50,735 nt of DNA from JAAZNV01 sp035358315 (GCA_035358315.1 DAOPPB010000003.1:1-50735), one strand, 5' to 3'; shown: positions 33,001-41,322, counted from the first letter of the stretch. Translations and numbers: made by a program. The notes: generated by a model not told the origin, from the sequence alone.

Positions 33001-33205
33001 ATCTTTAACTAAGGACGATGGGATGTACTCATTGTTTTGGCAAAAGCAAGCCGGAACCAGCGACGATGCGTTTTCTTTCAAATTTACTCCCCCGTTTGGT
33101 TCTGTGGTAGAGAAAATTTCAGACGGATTAAACTTTTCGGAAGGATCTTTTGTGGCGGAAGGAATTCTTACAAAAGATACCGAATACTCTATAGATTTCA
33201 AATAG
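30086..33205 (+). CDS. SDR (NAD-epimerase-like) domain fused to DUF4012
   Basis: The 1039-residue protein starts with an extended short-chain dehydrogenase domain (14-325). It has VSGGAGFIGSHL for NAD binding, HLAG, LASTIDVY, LPEVYGPRMD and a C-terminal substrate region. The catalytic YxxxK reads LLEAK (Leu160, Lys164), so the Tyr is missing and the enzyme is probably inactive. A Lys/Pro-rich linker and one membrane helix (about 418-446) lead to a DUF4012 domain (about 490-1039), with VWFQNSNEIRPTGGFIGSYAVV. DUF4012 proteins are common in CPR and some Actinobacteria near glycan genes. The SDR part would be cytoplasmic and may sense nucleotide sugars for the external part. A -10 TATACT lies about 40 bases upstream. 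Confidence 0.85.
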   Translation: MPKQQVISKSPLVPTVLVSGGAGFIGSHLAEHLLLNKARVIVLDNFNTGKKIHVKHLLNEPNFALYDVDINEGIPSDIQSVDYIFHLAGLEEYFYSKDFLNLEALFTNSLGTKNLLDLARKSSAKFLLASTIDVYRMNTPQSDISLYFGKTINEENKFSLLEAKRFAEAMVWEYHEKYNLDARIVRLPEVYGPRMDLSSSGFLGGYIKNVLDGVSIDIYGEGVEKEYYLYISDVISGLVKAQFSENTSGKIFSLVPESPISSLEAAYLVRSVADSKLSIQFKKGISGLGDELSVPDNSGAKEIGWKPKVSMKDGIMKTLESFNYSPNTNAFKPAKYLEKQSGNKIVLPETISSLQGIKITPRPGGDLSEEAFHKKEESPGSPKPSAEKKRFILSGLFKKHPKGVKAKSGKKTIGSFGNKVKADIGYGWSVLAVILAALIVFIGIPSASIYFNVKNGLSSLENSKESVLLVDSEGLSSETGSAYKDFRNSLASLRRLKWLFSLMGKNKEYVSYEKLLSSVMLFSKAANFGAESMKPLESLLNSIRPDSPSTIDASLFEEAKSGIRSANDYLKMAEADILEVDESVVPERYGNYMKGFKKLLPDVQKAVDSVSVVISGLPELLGTDGEKKYVVWFQNSNEIRPTGGFIGSYAVVSVESGKIKDIFIDDIYNPDGQVDIRNIQSIPPEPIRKFLGEDVLYLRNSNWDPDFTKSAKTFDDIYFKITGQTIDGYIAVDLNFVESLLKVTGPVFLASYNEDISAENIDERAQYYSGFDYKEGSTDKKSFLTNLGGKLLERIFSLKKEDFSKLIEELIDSLNQRHIQVYFSDNQINTLLKERRWDGSLVDTNGDYLFVVDANLGGNKSNYFVDKCMTYEINSMTRDGLLRASLYIDYKNNAESDAWPGGSYTDYVRVLTQNGSKLTGAKTIFNNFNEEDIFDKVLTSKVGKYTSFEIDFKLPPKSSVRLVFNYDLPVDLSLTKDDGMYSLFWQKQAGTSDDAFSFKFTPPFGSVVEKISDGLNFSEGSFVAEGILTKDTEYSIDFK

Positions 33206-33211
33206 TTTTTC

Positions 33212-33240
33212 TTGCCTTAATCATATTAGAGCAATATAAT
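33212..33240 (+). promoter_or_regulatory. Promoter giving a leaderless prgI transcript
   Basis: TTGCCT (33212-33217) and a perfect TATAAT (33235-33240) are 17 bases apart. Seven bases separate the -10 from the ATG at 33248, so transcription should start at that ATG. This is one of the clearest leaderless arrangements in the window. Confidence 0.7.
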
Positions 33241-33247
33241 TTAAATA

Positions 33248-35080
33248 ATGCCTTCAGCTCAAATGCCCCAATCAAATGTACAGCACGCCGTTCCACAAAA
33301 CATAATGGATGTGGAATTTAAATTGATTGGAGACCTGACAATGCGTCAGTTCTCCTATTTGCTGATATTTGGGCTTTTAGCTTATTTTAGTACTAATATC
33401 CCCGGTTTATTTAAATGGCCGACTGTTTTCTTTTTTGCCATTTTGGCATTGGGACTTGCGTTTGTTCCTGTTCAGGAACGAGGGCTTGATGAGTGGCTGG
33501 TAAATTTTTACAGGGCAATTACTTCTCCTACTCAGCGGGTTTGGAGAAAGGAGCCCCAGATTCCAACCGCATTTTTATATGATAGTTTGGCTATGGTTCA
33601 GCATGAAATGATAACTTTGGCTCCTACATCAAGCCGCAGGAAGTTGGAAGATTATTTAAAAAATACTCTGGAAGAAGGTATCGAAGATCCGCTGGATATA
33701 CCTATAAAAGATTATGTTAAGAAAGTAAGAGAGGCTTATCAGGGTTATGGAAAAGCGCCTTCGGTAGGAGTATCACTTGAGCCGCCCATTGTGGGATACG
33801 AGCCTGGGAAAAAGGCTCCTGAAAGCAGAGGTGAAAAAATAAGTTTTTCCGATGTTTCTCCCGAAGAACAAGTTGTTGGAGAAGCAAAAGCTTCCGAAAA
33901 AATTTCCAGGACTGTGCATGGCCCAGCAATCAATATTTCCGAATCTGAGGTTCCCTCGCCCGTTTATCCGTCACAAGCAACAGCTTTTAGCGGAGAAATA
34001 GGTGTTGAGAGGGTTCCTGCTTCCGTGGTAAAGGCTGACAGCGTTTCCGAAGTTCCCAAAGTTTCTGAAAAGGAAGAGGGTGCAATTAACGTCGCGGAAG
34101 AGCCTGTAATAAAAAAAGCAAGGTCCGTTTACGACAGAGGATTTTATTCCGGCTTGAAAAAAGAAGCTGGTGTTGAGGATGAGGAATTGTTTACAAACGT
34201 GGCCAACAGATTGGATATGGAATCCTATGAGATTATCACACCCGATATGCATTCGGGGAGAAAATTTGTCAATCTGGTTCCATCTGGAGGAGAAATTGTA
34301 CTTCCTATTAGGGGGGAGAGAGTATTAAAAACTTCGGAAGATATTTCACTTGACAAAGACATCGAAGAAAAAGCAAAGCAACTGGAAGAATTACTTGACA
34401 AGATTCGCACAGAAGAAGGAATTGTTCCCGAAAAGGCAAGGCCGGTTGAGAAGAAAGTGGCCAAAATTGAGCCGGTTGAGCAGGTTGAGAAACATTTCCA
34501 GGAGACATCTACTGTTGGCGGGGAAGCCGAGAATGTTGTTGCTAAGTTGAAAAAGCAGAACGAAGAATTAGCCACCGAGATAAAAAAATTGAAAGAACAG
34601 ATAGAGAGAAGCAAATCTTTATCCATTGATACTGATACTCAGGAGCGTCTTCTCAGAAAACTTGAATATCAGAAAGGTGATTTTGCTTCCAGCTATGCTG
34701 AGCTAAAAAAGCAGATTCAGGACCTTCAAAAGAAACTGGATGAAAAAGTGATTGTTTCAACGGGAAAAGATTTTGTTGATAAATTGAAAAGACAACTTCC
34801 TGTTTTGACGAATACTCCTAATATAATATCCGGAGTAGTCAGGGACTCTTCCGGAAATCAATTAAGTGATATGCTGATATTAGTAAAAAATTCAAGAGGA
34901 GATACAGTAAGAGCTTTGAAAACGAATTCTCTTGGTCAGTTTGTTGTTTCTACACCATTGCAGAATGGTACGTACACCGTAGAAGTAAGTCCTTCAAACA
35001 AAACTGACCTAACTTTTGCTATAATCCCTGTTGAAGTTAGAGGGGGGATAATCCCTACTTTAGATATAGTTGGAAAATAA
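33248..35080 (+). CDS. PrgI-type type IV secretion protein with coiled coil and carboxypeptidase-like domain
   Basis: The 610-residue protein opens with the PrgI family domain. It has VEFKLIGDLTMRQFSYLLIFG, two membrane helices (about 34-52 and 57-75) and FVPVQERGLDEWLVNFYRAI. PrgI is the VirB3-like inner membrane component of Gram-positive conjugation machines. A long acidic/basic linker (140-400), a coiled coil (about 420-510) and a terminal beta-sandwich follow. In the last part, ISGVVRDSSGNQLSDMLILVKNSRGDTVRALKTNSLGQF matches carboxypeptidase regulatory-like domains. PrgI alone is about 110 residues, so the extension is large. The TraC-like and VirB4 genes follow at once and form an operon with it. 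Confidence 0.82.
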   Translation: MPSAQMPQSNVQHAVPQNIMDVEFKLIGDLTMRQFSYLLIFGLLAYFSTNIPGLFKWPTVFFFAILALGLAFVPVQERGLDEWLVNFYRAITSPTQRVWRKEPQIPTAFLYDSLAMVQHEMITLAPTSSRRKLEDYLKNTLEEGIEDPLDIPIKDYVKKVREAYQGYGKAPSVGVSLEPPIVGYEPGKKAPESRGEKISFSDVSPEEQVVGEAKASEKISRTVHGPAINISESEVPSPVYPSQATAFSGEIGVERVPASVVKADSVSEVPKVSEKEEGAINVAEEPVIKKARSVYDRGFYSGLKKEAGVEDEELFTNVANRLDMESYEIITPDMHSGRKFVNLVPSGGEIVLPIRGERVLKTSEDISLDKDIEEKAKQLEELLDKIRTEEGIVPEKARPVEKKVAKIEPVEQVEKHFQETSTVGGEAENVVAKLKKQNEELATEIKKLKEQIERSKSLSIDTDTQERLLRKLEYQKGDFASSYAELKKQIQDLQKKLDEKVIVSTGKDFVDKLKRQLPVLTNTPNIISGVVRDSSGNQLSDMLILVKNSRGDTVRALKTNSLGQFVVSTPLQNGTYTVEVSPSNKTDLTFAIIPVEVRGGIIPTLDIVGK

Positions 35081-35081
35081 T

Positions 35082-35789
35082 ATGACTGCCCAAAATACAA
35101 CATCTACAACTCAGGATCATTTAGACATTTTTGACATTAAGGATAATCTTACCGTTTTAAAGAATGGTACGGTGTGTGCAGTTATACAGACAACAGCTGT
35201 AAATTTTGATCTTCTTTCAGAAATTGAGCAGGATGCTACCATAGCAGCATTCTCTATGCTTTTAAATTCAATTACTTTCCCGATTCAGGTGGTTATAAGA
35301 TCAAGAAAGCTTGATATCTCTAAATACATTGAAAAGATAAGGAAAGTGGAATCAAAGATTACCGACCCTTTGTTAAAACACCAGGCGGAGTCTTACAGAA
35401 AGTTTGTACAGGAGGTAATAAAAGTAAATGAAGTTTTGGATAAAAAATTTTACGTGGTCGTTCCGACTAATTCTGCTACAGCTTCTTTTCAGAAAGGAAG
35501 CTCTCCGTTTGATTGGTTAGTTAAATTATCGGGGGCACAGAACAAAAGAGTGGATATTAATCTGGAAAAGGTTTTGCAGGATGGGAAGATAGAGTTGGAT
35601 CCCAAAGTAGATCATGTCATAAGAGAGTTCGGAAGAATTGGTATTAAATGCAAACAACTCAACACGCAGGAGTTGGTTGAGTTGTATTTTGACATATACA
35701 ATCCGAGCAATATTTACGGTCAGAGGATAAGAACAAATGTAGATGATTATAAAACAGCCGTTGTAAATCCGGCTATTATTGAGGAATAA
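35082..35789 (+). CDS. TraC/VirB4 N-terminal-domain-like protein
   Basis: From ATG 35082 the protein has 235 residues. It shows a VirB4/TraC N-terminal fold: LDIFDIKDNLTVLKNGTVCAVIQTTAVNF, then AAFSMLLNSITFPIQVVIRSRKLDISKYI, and an ending LVELYFDIYNPSNIYGQR. It lacks any ATPase motif. In CPR genomes the N-terminal part of VirB4 is often encoded separately before the ATPase gene, as here. The two products probably assemble into one machine. Only one base separates it from the PrgI stop. The upstream TTG at 35070 is a less likely start. Confidence 0.72.
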   Translation: MTAQNTTSTTQDHLDIFDIKDNLTVLKNGTVCAVIQTTAVNFDLLSEIEQDATIAAFSMLLNSITFPIQVVIRSRKLDISKYIEKIRKVESKITDPLLKHQAESYRKFVQEVIKVNEVLDKKFYVVVPTNSATASFQKGSSPFDWLVKLSGAQNKRVDINLEKVLQDGKIELDPKVDHVIREFGRIGIKCKQLNTQELVELYFDIYNPSNIYGQRIRTNVDDYKTAVVNPAIIEE

Positions 35790-35795
35790 TTTGAT

Positions 35796-38318
35796 ATGGC
35801 CTTAAACATTTTTGATTTATTTAAAAAAACCGCAAAAACTCCTGCTTCTAAGGGAAATACAGGGGAGACCGTGGGAGGAAAAACTCCCCCCGAAATATTA
35901 GCTGAAGGAATGGTTAATGTCAGAGACATCATAGCCCCGTCCGCTATAGAAGTTGATTTTAACAACATTAAGATCGGGGACATGTACTATAGAACATTCT
36001 TTGTTTCCGGCTATCCAAGATTTGTTGGTGCAAATTGGCTTTCTCCTGTAATAAACTTTGACCATACTCTTCTTATCTCTATGTTCTATTATCCCGTGAA
36101 GTCAAAAGTTATTCTGGACGATCTCAGGAGAAAGATAACGGAATTAGAGGCTACAACTATGTCAAACAGAGAGAAGGGAAAAATAACTGACCCGGTGGTT
36201 GAAGCGGCTTTGGAAGATGCTAACGCGTTGCAGGAACAATTGGTAAAAGGCGTTGAAAAATACTTTCAGTTTTCTTTTTATATAACTATTCCTGCGTATG
36301 ATCTTGATGAGTTAAATAATGTAAGTTCCAAGTTAGAATCGTTGCTTGCTTCTCTTTTGCTAATTTCCAAAACCGCCGCTCTCCAAATGGAAGATGCTTT
36401 CAGATCTTCGATTCCCACGGGGATAGATAGGTTGATGATTACCAGGAATATGGATACAACCAGTTTGGCAACTACTTTTCCGTTTACATCATCCGATCTG
36501 ACAATGGAAGAGGGGATAATGTATGGAATAAATAAACACAATGGTTCGTTGGTAATTTTTGATAGGTTTTCAATGGAAAACGCTAACTCCGTAGTATTTG
36601 CTAAATCCGGAGCAGGAAAATCCTATTTTGTTAAACTGGAAGCTTTAAGGCACTTGGTTTTTGGTGTCCAGGTTCTGATAATAGACCCCGAGGAGGAGTA
36701 TAGAAATTTGTGCGAAGTTGTAGGGGGAAATTATATTAGCTTTTCTGCTAATTCAAAGCAGAAGATAAATCCTTTCGATCTTTCTGGAATAATAACGGAA
36801 GGTGAAAATGAGTTAGGACAAAAATTAATTTCTCTCATTACCCTTTTGAAATTAATGATCGGTCAATTGAACGCAACGGAAGAGGCCATTTTAGATAGAG
36901 CTTTGATTGAAACCTATAGAATGAGGGGAATTACTACTGATCCTGAAACACAGGCTACTAAAGAGCCTCCCGTAATGGAAGATCTGTATAAGGTTCTTCT
37001 GGGAGGGAGTGAGCCGGAATCAAGAAGTATGGCTGACAGACTAGAAAAGTTCATCAAAGGTTCTATGGCAGGAATATTTGATTCGCAATCCAACATAAAT
37101 TTGGAAAGCAGTATGACGGTATTTTCAACTAAGGATTTGGAGGAAACCCTAAGACCAATTGCTTTTTACATGATTTTGGATTTTATCTGGACCACTATAA
37201 GAAGGGATCTGAGGAAAAGAATCCTGATAGTAGAAGAGGCCTGGTATTTAATGCAAAATGCTGATAGCGCAAGATTTATATACGGTATCGCCAAAAGAGC
37301 AAGAAAATACTATTTAGGTCTAACTACAGTTTCCCAGGATGTTGATGACTTCTTAACTTCGGAATACGGAAAAGCTGTCGTAACGAATTCCTCTATACAG
37401 ATGCTATTTAAACAGCATCCCGCGGCAATAGATAAAGTGGTTGATACATTTTATCTATCGGAAGGAGAAAAGAGATTTTTGCTCTCCGCCGGGGTTGGTG
37501 AGGGTCTGTTTTTTGCGGGCGCGAACCATGTTGCTATCAGAGTTATGGCCTCAGAAGCCGAACACAAACTTATTACCACCAATCCGGAAGAAGTATTGAG
37601 GCTCAGGGAGGAAAGAAGAAAACAGGAAAATAAGAGAAATGGCGAGCTTGGTCTTGGAAAACCGGAACAGCAAGTTTATAAACCTTACAAACCTCCGGAA
37701 CCCATGGATGAATATAAAACTTTTGATGAAAAAGGAAATGTGAAGCCCGAATATGAAGCTGAAAAAATTTTAGGTCAGAAGGTGGCTGTTGGCGGCAATA
37801 GTGGGGAGAATGTTAGTTCTGTGCCGGTCGATAACGCCTTTGCGTCGAAAGACCCCATGTCAAAAAATATAGTATTGGAAAATAATATTGATAACGCTCG
37901 CGCTCCCAGGACTCCTCAAAGAAGGGAACAGGTCAATCTTAACTCGGTTAATCGGGAGAAGAATTTCGCAAGCAACGAACCTTTAAATCGGGAAGTTCCA
38001 GGAGAGAGGGCCAACAAAACAAATCTGGATAGCAGGGTAATAGAATTAAGACGAAAAATGCTTCAGGAGGATGACAGCTTTATGAATGGTTCCCCATCCG
38101 CTGAAGATATATTGGAGTCGGTGGAAGAGATGAAAAAGAAAAAGCAGGGAATCGGCAGAATAAACGGAGAAAATGCAATAAGTGAGGGTGGAAGTGTGAT
38201 CACAAGCAGGACAATGGGTGAAGAAAATAAAGCAAATAATATACTGGATAACTCTAACCAAAATCAGAAAAGTATATCTGAGACCGGAGATTTGCCTATT
38301 AATACCGGTCAAAAATAA
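35796..38318 (+). CDS. VirB4-family type IV secretion ATPase
   Basis: The 840-residue protein has the VirB4/TraC N-terminal part (to about 230). The ATPase follows, with Walker A FAKSGAGKSYF near residue 268 and EEYRNLCEVVGGNYISFS. Walker B is RILIVEEAWYLMQ near 474, and TVSQDVDDFLTSEYGKAVV comes after it. A basic, Asn/Glu-rich tail of about 220 residues (620-840) has no fold I recognise. VirB4 energises conjugation or protein export. No relaxase, coupling protein or VirB6 homologue appears in this window, so this trio may serve DNA uptake, protein export or surface assembly, not transfer of a plasmid. GAGGAA precedes the start. Confidence 0.9.
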   Translation: MALNIFDLFKKTAKTPASKGNTGETVGGKTPPEILAEGMVNVRDIIAPSAIEVDFNNIKIGDMYYRTFFVSGYPRFVGANWLSPVINFDHTLLISMFYYPVKSKVILDDLRRKITELEATTMSNREKGKITDPVVEAALEDANALQEQLVKGVEKYFQFSFYITIPAYDLDELNNVSSKLESLLASLLLISKTAALQMEDAFRSSIPTGIDRLMITRNMDTTSLATTFPFTSSDLTMEEGIMYGINKHNGSLVIFDRFSMENANSVVFAKSGAGKSYFVKLEALRHLVFGVQVLIIDPEEEYRNLCEVVGGNYISFSANSKQKINPFDLSGIITEGENELGQKLISLITLLKLMIGQLNATEEAILDRALIETYRMRGITTDPETQATKEPPVMEDLYKVLLGGSEPESRSMADRLEKFIKGSMAGIFDSQSNINLESSMTVFSTKDLEETLRPIAFYMILDFIWTTIRRDLRKRILIVEEAWYLMQNADSARFIYGIAKRARKYYLGLTTVSQDVDDFLTSEYGKAVVTNSSIQMLFKQHPAAIDKVVDTFYLSEGEKRFLLSAGVGEGLFFAGANHVAIRVMASEAEHKLITTNPEEVLRLREERRKQENKRNGELGLGKPEQQVYKPYKPPEPMDEYKTFDEKGNVKPEYEAEKILGQKVAVGGNSGENVSSVPVDNAFASKDPMSKNIVLENNIDNARAPRTPQRREQVNLNSVNREKNFASNEPLNREVPGERANKTNLDSRVIELRRKMLQEDDSFMNGSPSAEDILESVEEMKKKKQGIGRINGENAISEGGSVITSRTMGEENKANNILDNSNQNQKSISETGDLPINTGQK

Positions 38319-38389
38319 TCTTTAATTTTCCTCGGATTTGAATATAATCGAAATTGTTGTTACAACAAAATTATTTAAAAGCCCGTATC

Positions 38390-39496
38390 TTAAATCTGCA
38401 TCGGCATTATTACGTGAACAAAATCTTTTTGTGAATCCGGAACAAATGTGCACGGTGAAACATTTCCGTTTGAGCTGAAATAAATTCTTTCCGATTTTAC
38501 ATTGTTCAAAAAATCCAGAAGATATTTTGAATTGAACGCAATCTCTATCAGATCGCCTTCAACTTCGGCCGGGATATTACTCTCATGCTGGCCGGTCTCC
38601 TCGGAGAGAGATGTAATTTTCATTTTTCCCTCGGGATCAAAGCGGATCTTAATTGTGCTATTCCCCTCTTTTGCAAAAATATCAGTCAGTTTTACCGCTT
38701 CGGCAAATTGCATGGTGTCAAAGTTCGCTTTTATTATGTGCTCGGTAGGTATTATTTTTTTATAATCCGGGTAATCTCCGTCAATAACCCTTGTAGCAAT
38801 CAATGTATCTTCGGATTTGAATAGTCCGAGGTTTTCATTTTGATTTAGAGCGAACTCTATCGGTTCCTGTGAAGAAGAAAATATTCTCCCGACTTCTACG
38901 AGGGTTTTGGCGGGTATAACAACTCTAAAATCTGCAATATCACCCTGAATTTTAATTGTTTTTTCAGAGAGCCTGAAACCGTCAGTTGCCGTAACGGTAA
39001 GTTTATTTTTTGAATAATCCATGTATATTCCGGTGAATATTGGTCTGCTTGTATCCACTCCCGAAGCAAATGCTACAACGCTCACTACATCATTTAATGT
39101 GGCAGGGTTAATTGATAATCCTTTTGCATTTTTTGGGAATGTAGGAAGTTCCGGAAAATCCTTAGAACTGCTCCCGTTGAATCTCGATTTGGTCGTCTTT
39201 GAGCTGATTATTAAAATCTCATCTTTAACCTGTGCTTCCAATGCTCCCGGTGACAAGTTTGAAATAAAATCCTTTAATAACTTTGCCGGAACAGTTACTG
39301 AACCTTCTTCTTCAATCGACGCCCCGACATATGTGGTGATTGCTGTCTCAAGATTAGTAGCTGAGAGTTTTATTCTTCCTTTATCGGTTTCTATCAGAAC
39401 GTTCGAAAGTATCGGCAGAGAGCTTTTCGCTGGTATAGCATGCATTATAGTCTGCAATCCTTTGGAAAGATTTTCCTGTAAAAAAGAGAATTTCAT
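38390..39496 (-). CDS. dnaN: DNA polymerase III beta subunit (sliding clamp)
   Basis: The 368-residue protein has the three clamp domains. It starts MKFSFLQENLSKGLQTIMHAIPAKSSLPILSNVLIETD, carries VTATDGFRLSEK in the middle domain, and ends SPCTFVPDSQKDFVHVIMPMQI, the dnaN signature in which the C-terminus forms part of the protein-binding pocket. It tethers DNA polymerase to DNA. In most bacteria dnaN lies beside dnaA upstream of rpmH. Here it lies at the other end of the rpmH-rnpA-yidD-yidC-jag run, on the same strand, two bases after jag. No dnaA is present in the window. Confidence 0.95.
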   Translation of the reverse strand: MKFSFLQENLSKGLQTIMHAIPAKSSLPILSNVLIETDKGRIKLSATNLETAITTYVGASIEEEGSVTVPAKLLKDFISNLSPGALEAQVKDEILIISSKTTKSRFNGSSSKDFPELPTFPKNAKGLSINPATLNDVVSVVAFASGVDTSRPIFTGIYMDYSKNKLTVTATDGFRLSEKTIKIQGDIADFRVVIPAKTLVEVGRIFSSSQEPIEFALNQNENLGLFKSEDTLIATRVIDGDYPDYKKIIPTEHIIKANFDTMQFAEAVKLTDIFAKEGNSTIKIRFDPEGKMKITSLSEETGQHESNIPAEVEGDLIEIAFNSKYLLDFLNNVKSERIYFSSNGNVSPCTFVPDSQKDFVHVIMPMQI

Positions 39497-39498
39497 AA

Positions 39499-39978
39499 TT
39501 AGTTTTTACCCTTTTCCTTTTTTGATTTTTTCTTTAATTTTAAGACCACTCTTCTATCTTCTCCTTCTCCCGTGCTTTCGGAAACTATATCATCATATTC
39601 GGAAACCATTAAGTGTATTTGTCTTCTTTCCCATGGATTCATTCTCGGAAGTTCTGTGTCTTCCTGAAAAAACCTCACTTTATCTATAAAATTTCTTGCC
39701 ATATCTTGAAGTTTTTCTATTTTTCTATCTCTGTATCCGTTTACATCAATTGTTATAATTGGTTGTGTCTGCGTCTGTTTAAAAACAATTAATTTTAAAA
39801 TATTTTGGAGCGCGTCCAAAGATTGTCCTCTGAAGCCTATCAGAAAATTTAAGTCGTCTCCCATAATATTGATTTTGAAATTATTTTCCTCTATTTCTTC
39901 AACCTCTGCTTTGGGAGAAACACCTATGTACTCAAGTATTTTATCTAAGTTTGTTTTTAATATTTCTTTTGTTTTCAT
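39499..39978 (-). CDS. jag: Jag/KhpB RNA-binding protein (KH and R3H domains)
   Basis: From ATG 39978 the protein has 159 residues. A short Jag-N-like part is followed by a KH domain (IMGDDLNFLIGFRGQSLDALQNILKLIV, with a GFRG loop in place of GxxG) and an R3H domain (LPRMNPWERRQIHLMVSEYDDIVSESTGEGEDRRVVLKL). It binds RNA and, in Gram-positives, controls cell elongation with KhpA. The start is chosen because AAGGA lies eight bases upstream. A longer start at 40026 would overlap yidC. Gene order after yidC is the conserved one. Confidence 0.9.
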   Translation of the reverse strand: MKTKEILKTNLDKILEYIGVSPKAEVEEIEENNFKINIMGDDLNFLIGFRGQSLDALQNILKLIVFKQTQTQPIITIDVNGYRDRKIEKLQDMARNFIDKVRFFQEDTELPRMNPWERRQIHLMVSEYDDIVSESTGEGEDRRVVLKLKKKSKKEKGKN

Positions 39979-40022
39979 TTTATTTTTCCTTAAGATTATA
40001 TAACAGTAGGCAATATCAGATG

Positions 40023-40793
40023 TCACTTCTTTTTATCGGATTTCTTCACGAACCAATCTTTTAAACCTCCCCAACCCGAGAAATAATAGGTCTGTCCTAT
40101 CTGAAAAAGCGTTGACACGAATATGTAAAGCATCACTCCGGAAGGGAGCGTAATTCCGAATATAAAAAACATCAACGGCATTATGTATTGATTTTGTTTT
40201 TGCATTGCCTGAGCTATGTCATCCGTTTGGCTTGGGGTGTGTTTAACGGCTTTAGTCGATGTTTTGGAGTACGGAGATATCATTTTCGTGGCGATGAATT
40301 GGGCTACTACTGTAAGCACTGTGAGTATCAAATAAGGATCGGGTTTTATCAGATCAAGATATAGAAATTTTGTAGCCAATGATTCTCCGGGTGAAAATTT
40401 AAACGCGTCAAAATATATATCCGCATTTAAAGCCGCTAAATCTGTTGCCATTGTGAGTTTAACCAGTGCTCTGTAGATGGCTATCATCAGAATAAATGTG
40501 ATTATGGTGGTAATGCACCCTGCGCCCGGATTTATTCCATGCTTTTTAAAAAGTTCCATCTGAAGTTCCGCTTGCTTTTTCTTGTCGTATTTAAATTTTT
40601 GATTAATTTTTTGTAGCTCAGGTTGAATGTCCCTTTGCTTCTTGGCCATTTTTATGGACGGAAGCGTTACAGGAATAAGAATCGCTTTAGCTATTATAGT
40701 GAATAGTATTATTGATAATCCCAGACTATCGGTTAGCCTGTACAGCGCCATGAGAAAGTTGAAAATCGGATTTATTAAAATTGTGTTCCACAT
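40023..40793 (-). CDS. yidC: Membrane protein insertase YidC
   Basis: The 256-residue protein is the short YidC/SpoIIIJ core without the large periplasmic domain of proteobacterial YidC. Visible features are LSIILFTIIAKAILIPVTLPSIKMAKK, the coiled C1 loop (IQPELQKINQKFKYDKKKQAELQMELFKKHGINP) and the closing helices QNQYIMPLMFFIFGITLPSGVMLYIF. The conserved groove Arg appears as Lys36 in TIIAKAILIP. It inserts small membrane proteins alone or with SecYEG. The N-terminus has no lipoprotein signal, unlike SpoIIIJ. It lies in the rpmH block, with 21 bases to yidD. Confidence 0.95.
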   Translation of the reverse strand: MWNTILINPIFNFLMALYRLTDSLGLSIILFTIIAKAILIPVTLPSIKMAKKQRDIQPELQKINQKFKYDKKKQAELQMELFKKHGINPGAGCITTIITFILMIAIYRALVKLTMATDLAALNADIYFDAFKFSPGESLATKFLYLDLIKPDPYLILTVLTVVAQFIATKMISPYSKTSTKAVKHTPSQTDDIAQAMQKQNQYIMPLMFFIFGITLPSGVMLYIFVSTLFQIGQTYYFSGWGGLKDWFVKKSDKKK

Positions 40794-40814
40794 ATTTTTC
40801 TTTTTAAATTTTTA

Positions 40815-41030
40815 TTATTTTACAGGATCGTAGCCGCCTTTGGAAAACGGATTGCATCTCAGTATTCTCCAAAAACCCATTAATCCCCCTTTTAAAACCC
40901 CGTATTTTTCAATTGCCTGATAAGTATACTCCGAGCAGGTGGGTGTGTATCGGCAAACTTTTATTCCCTTGTTATCAAGAGAAAGGTGCTTCTTGTAAAA
41001 TTTTATTAAATTCAGCGCTAATTTCTTCAT
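40815..41030 (-). CDS. yidD: Membrane protein insertion efficiency factor YidD
   Basis: The 71-residue protein has the conserved YidD sequence: LALNLIKFYKKHLSL, VCRYTPTCSEYTYQAIEKYGVLKG and MGFWRILRCNPFSKGGYDPV, with all family cysteines. It sits at the membrane and helps YidC insertion. Its start lies 56 bases inside the end of rnpA in another frame, a much longer overlap than the few bases usual here, yet both ends look genuine. Confidence 0.95.
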   Translation of the reverse strand: MKKLALNLIKFYKKHLSLDNKGIKVCRYTPTCSEYTYQAIEKYGVLKGGLMGFWRILRCNPFSKGGYDPVK

Positions 41031-41322
41031 AGCTTTTGTTTTGGCAGGAAATTTTCGGGTGTATAACTACCCAGATATTATCTTTTCCTATTTTCTCAAG
41101 ATTGTTTCCTACGATTTCCCTAAATATTCTTTTTACTCTGTTTCTTTCAACGGCTTTTTTGCTGAATTTGTTTGAAACTACAATCCCGACTTTTGTCGGC
41201 CCATTATAGTTTTTGGGCCTCAGAAAATATATGTGAAAGTATTTTCCGTTAAAATATTTCCCGTACTTTCTGGTTATATTAAATTCAAAGTCCGAAGAAA
41301 GCCTGTTTTCCCTTTTAAGCAT
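40975..41322 (-). CDS. rnpA: Ribonuclease P protein component
   Basis: The 115-residue basic protein starts MLKRENRLSSDFEFNITRKYGKYF and carries the RNR signature KFSKKAVERNRVKRIFREIV. It partners the RNase P RNA, encoded at 45129-45475 in this window, to mature the 5' ends of tRNAs. The gene follows rpmH by 23 bases, the order seen in most bacteria. Its last 56 bases also encode the beginning of YidD. Confidence 0.95.
   Translation of the reverse strand: MLKRENRLSSDFEFNITRKYGKYFNGKYFHIYFLRPKNYNGPTKVGIVVSNKFSKKAVERNRVKRIFREIVGNNLEKIGKDNIWVVIHPKISCQNKSYEEISAEFNKILQEAPFS

Noticed and set aside
34225..34626. Minus-strand ORF rich in Ser and Phe
   Set aside because: It is antisense to the PrgI linker and coiled coil and results from their Glu/Lys-rich codons.
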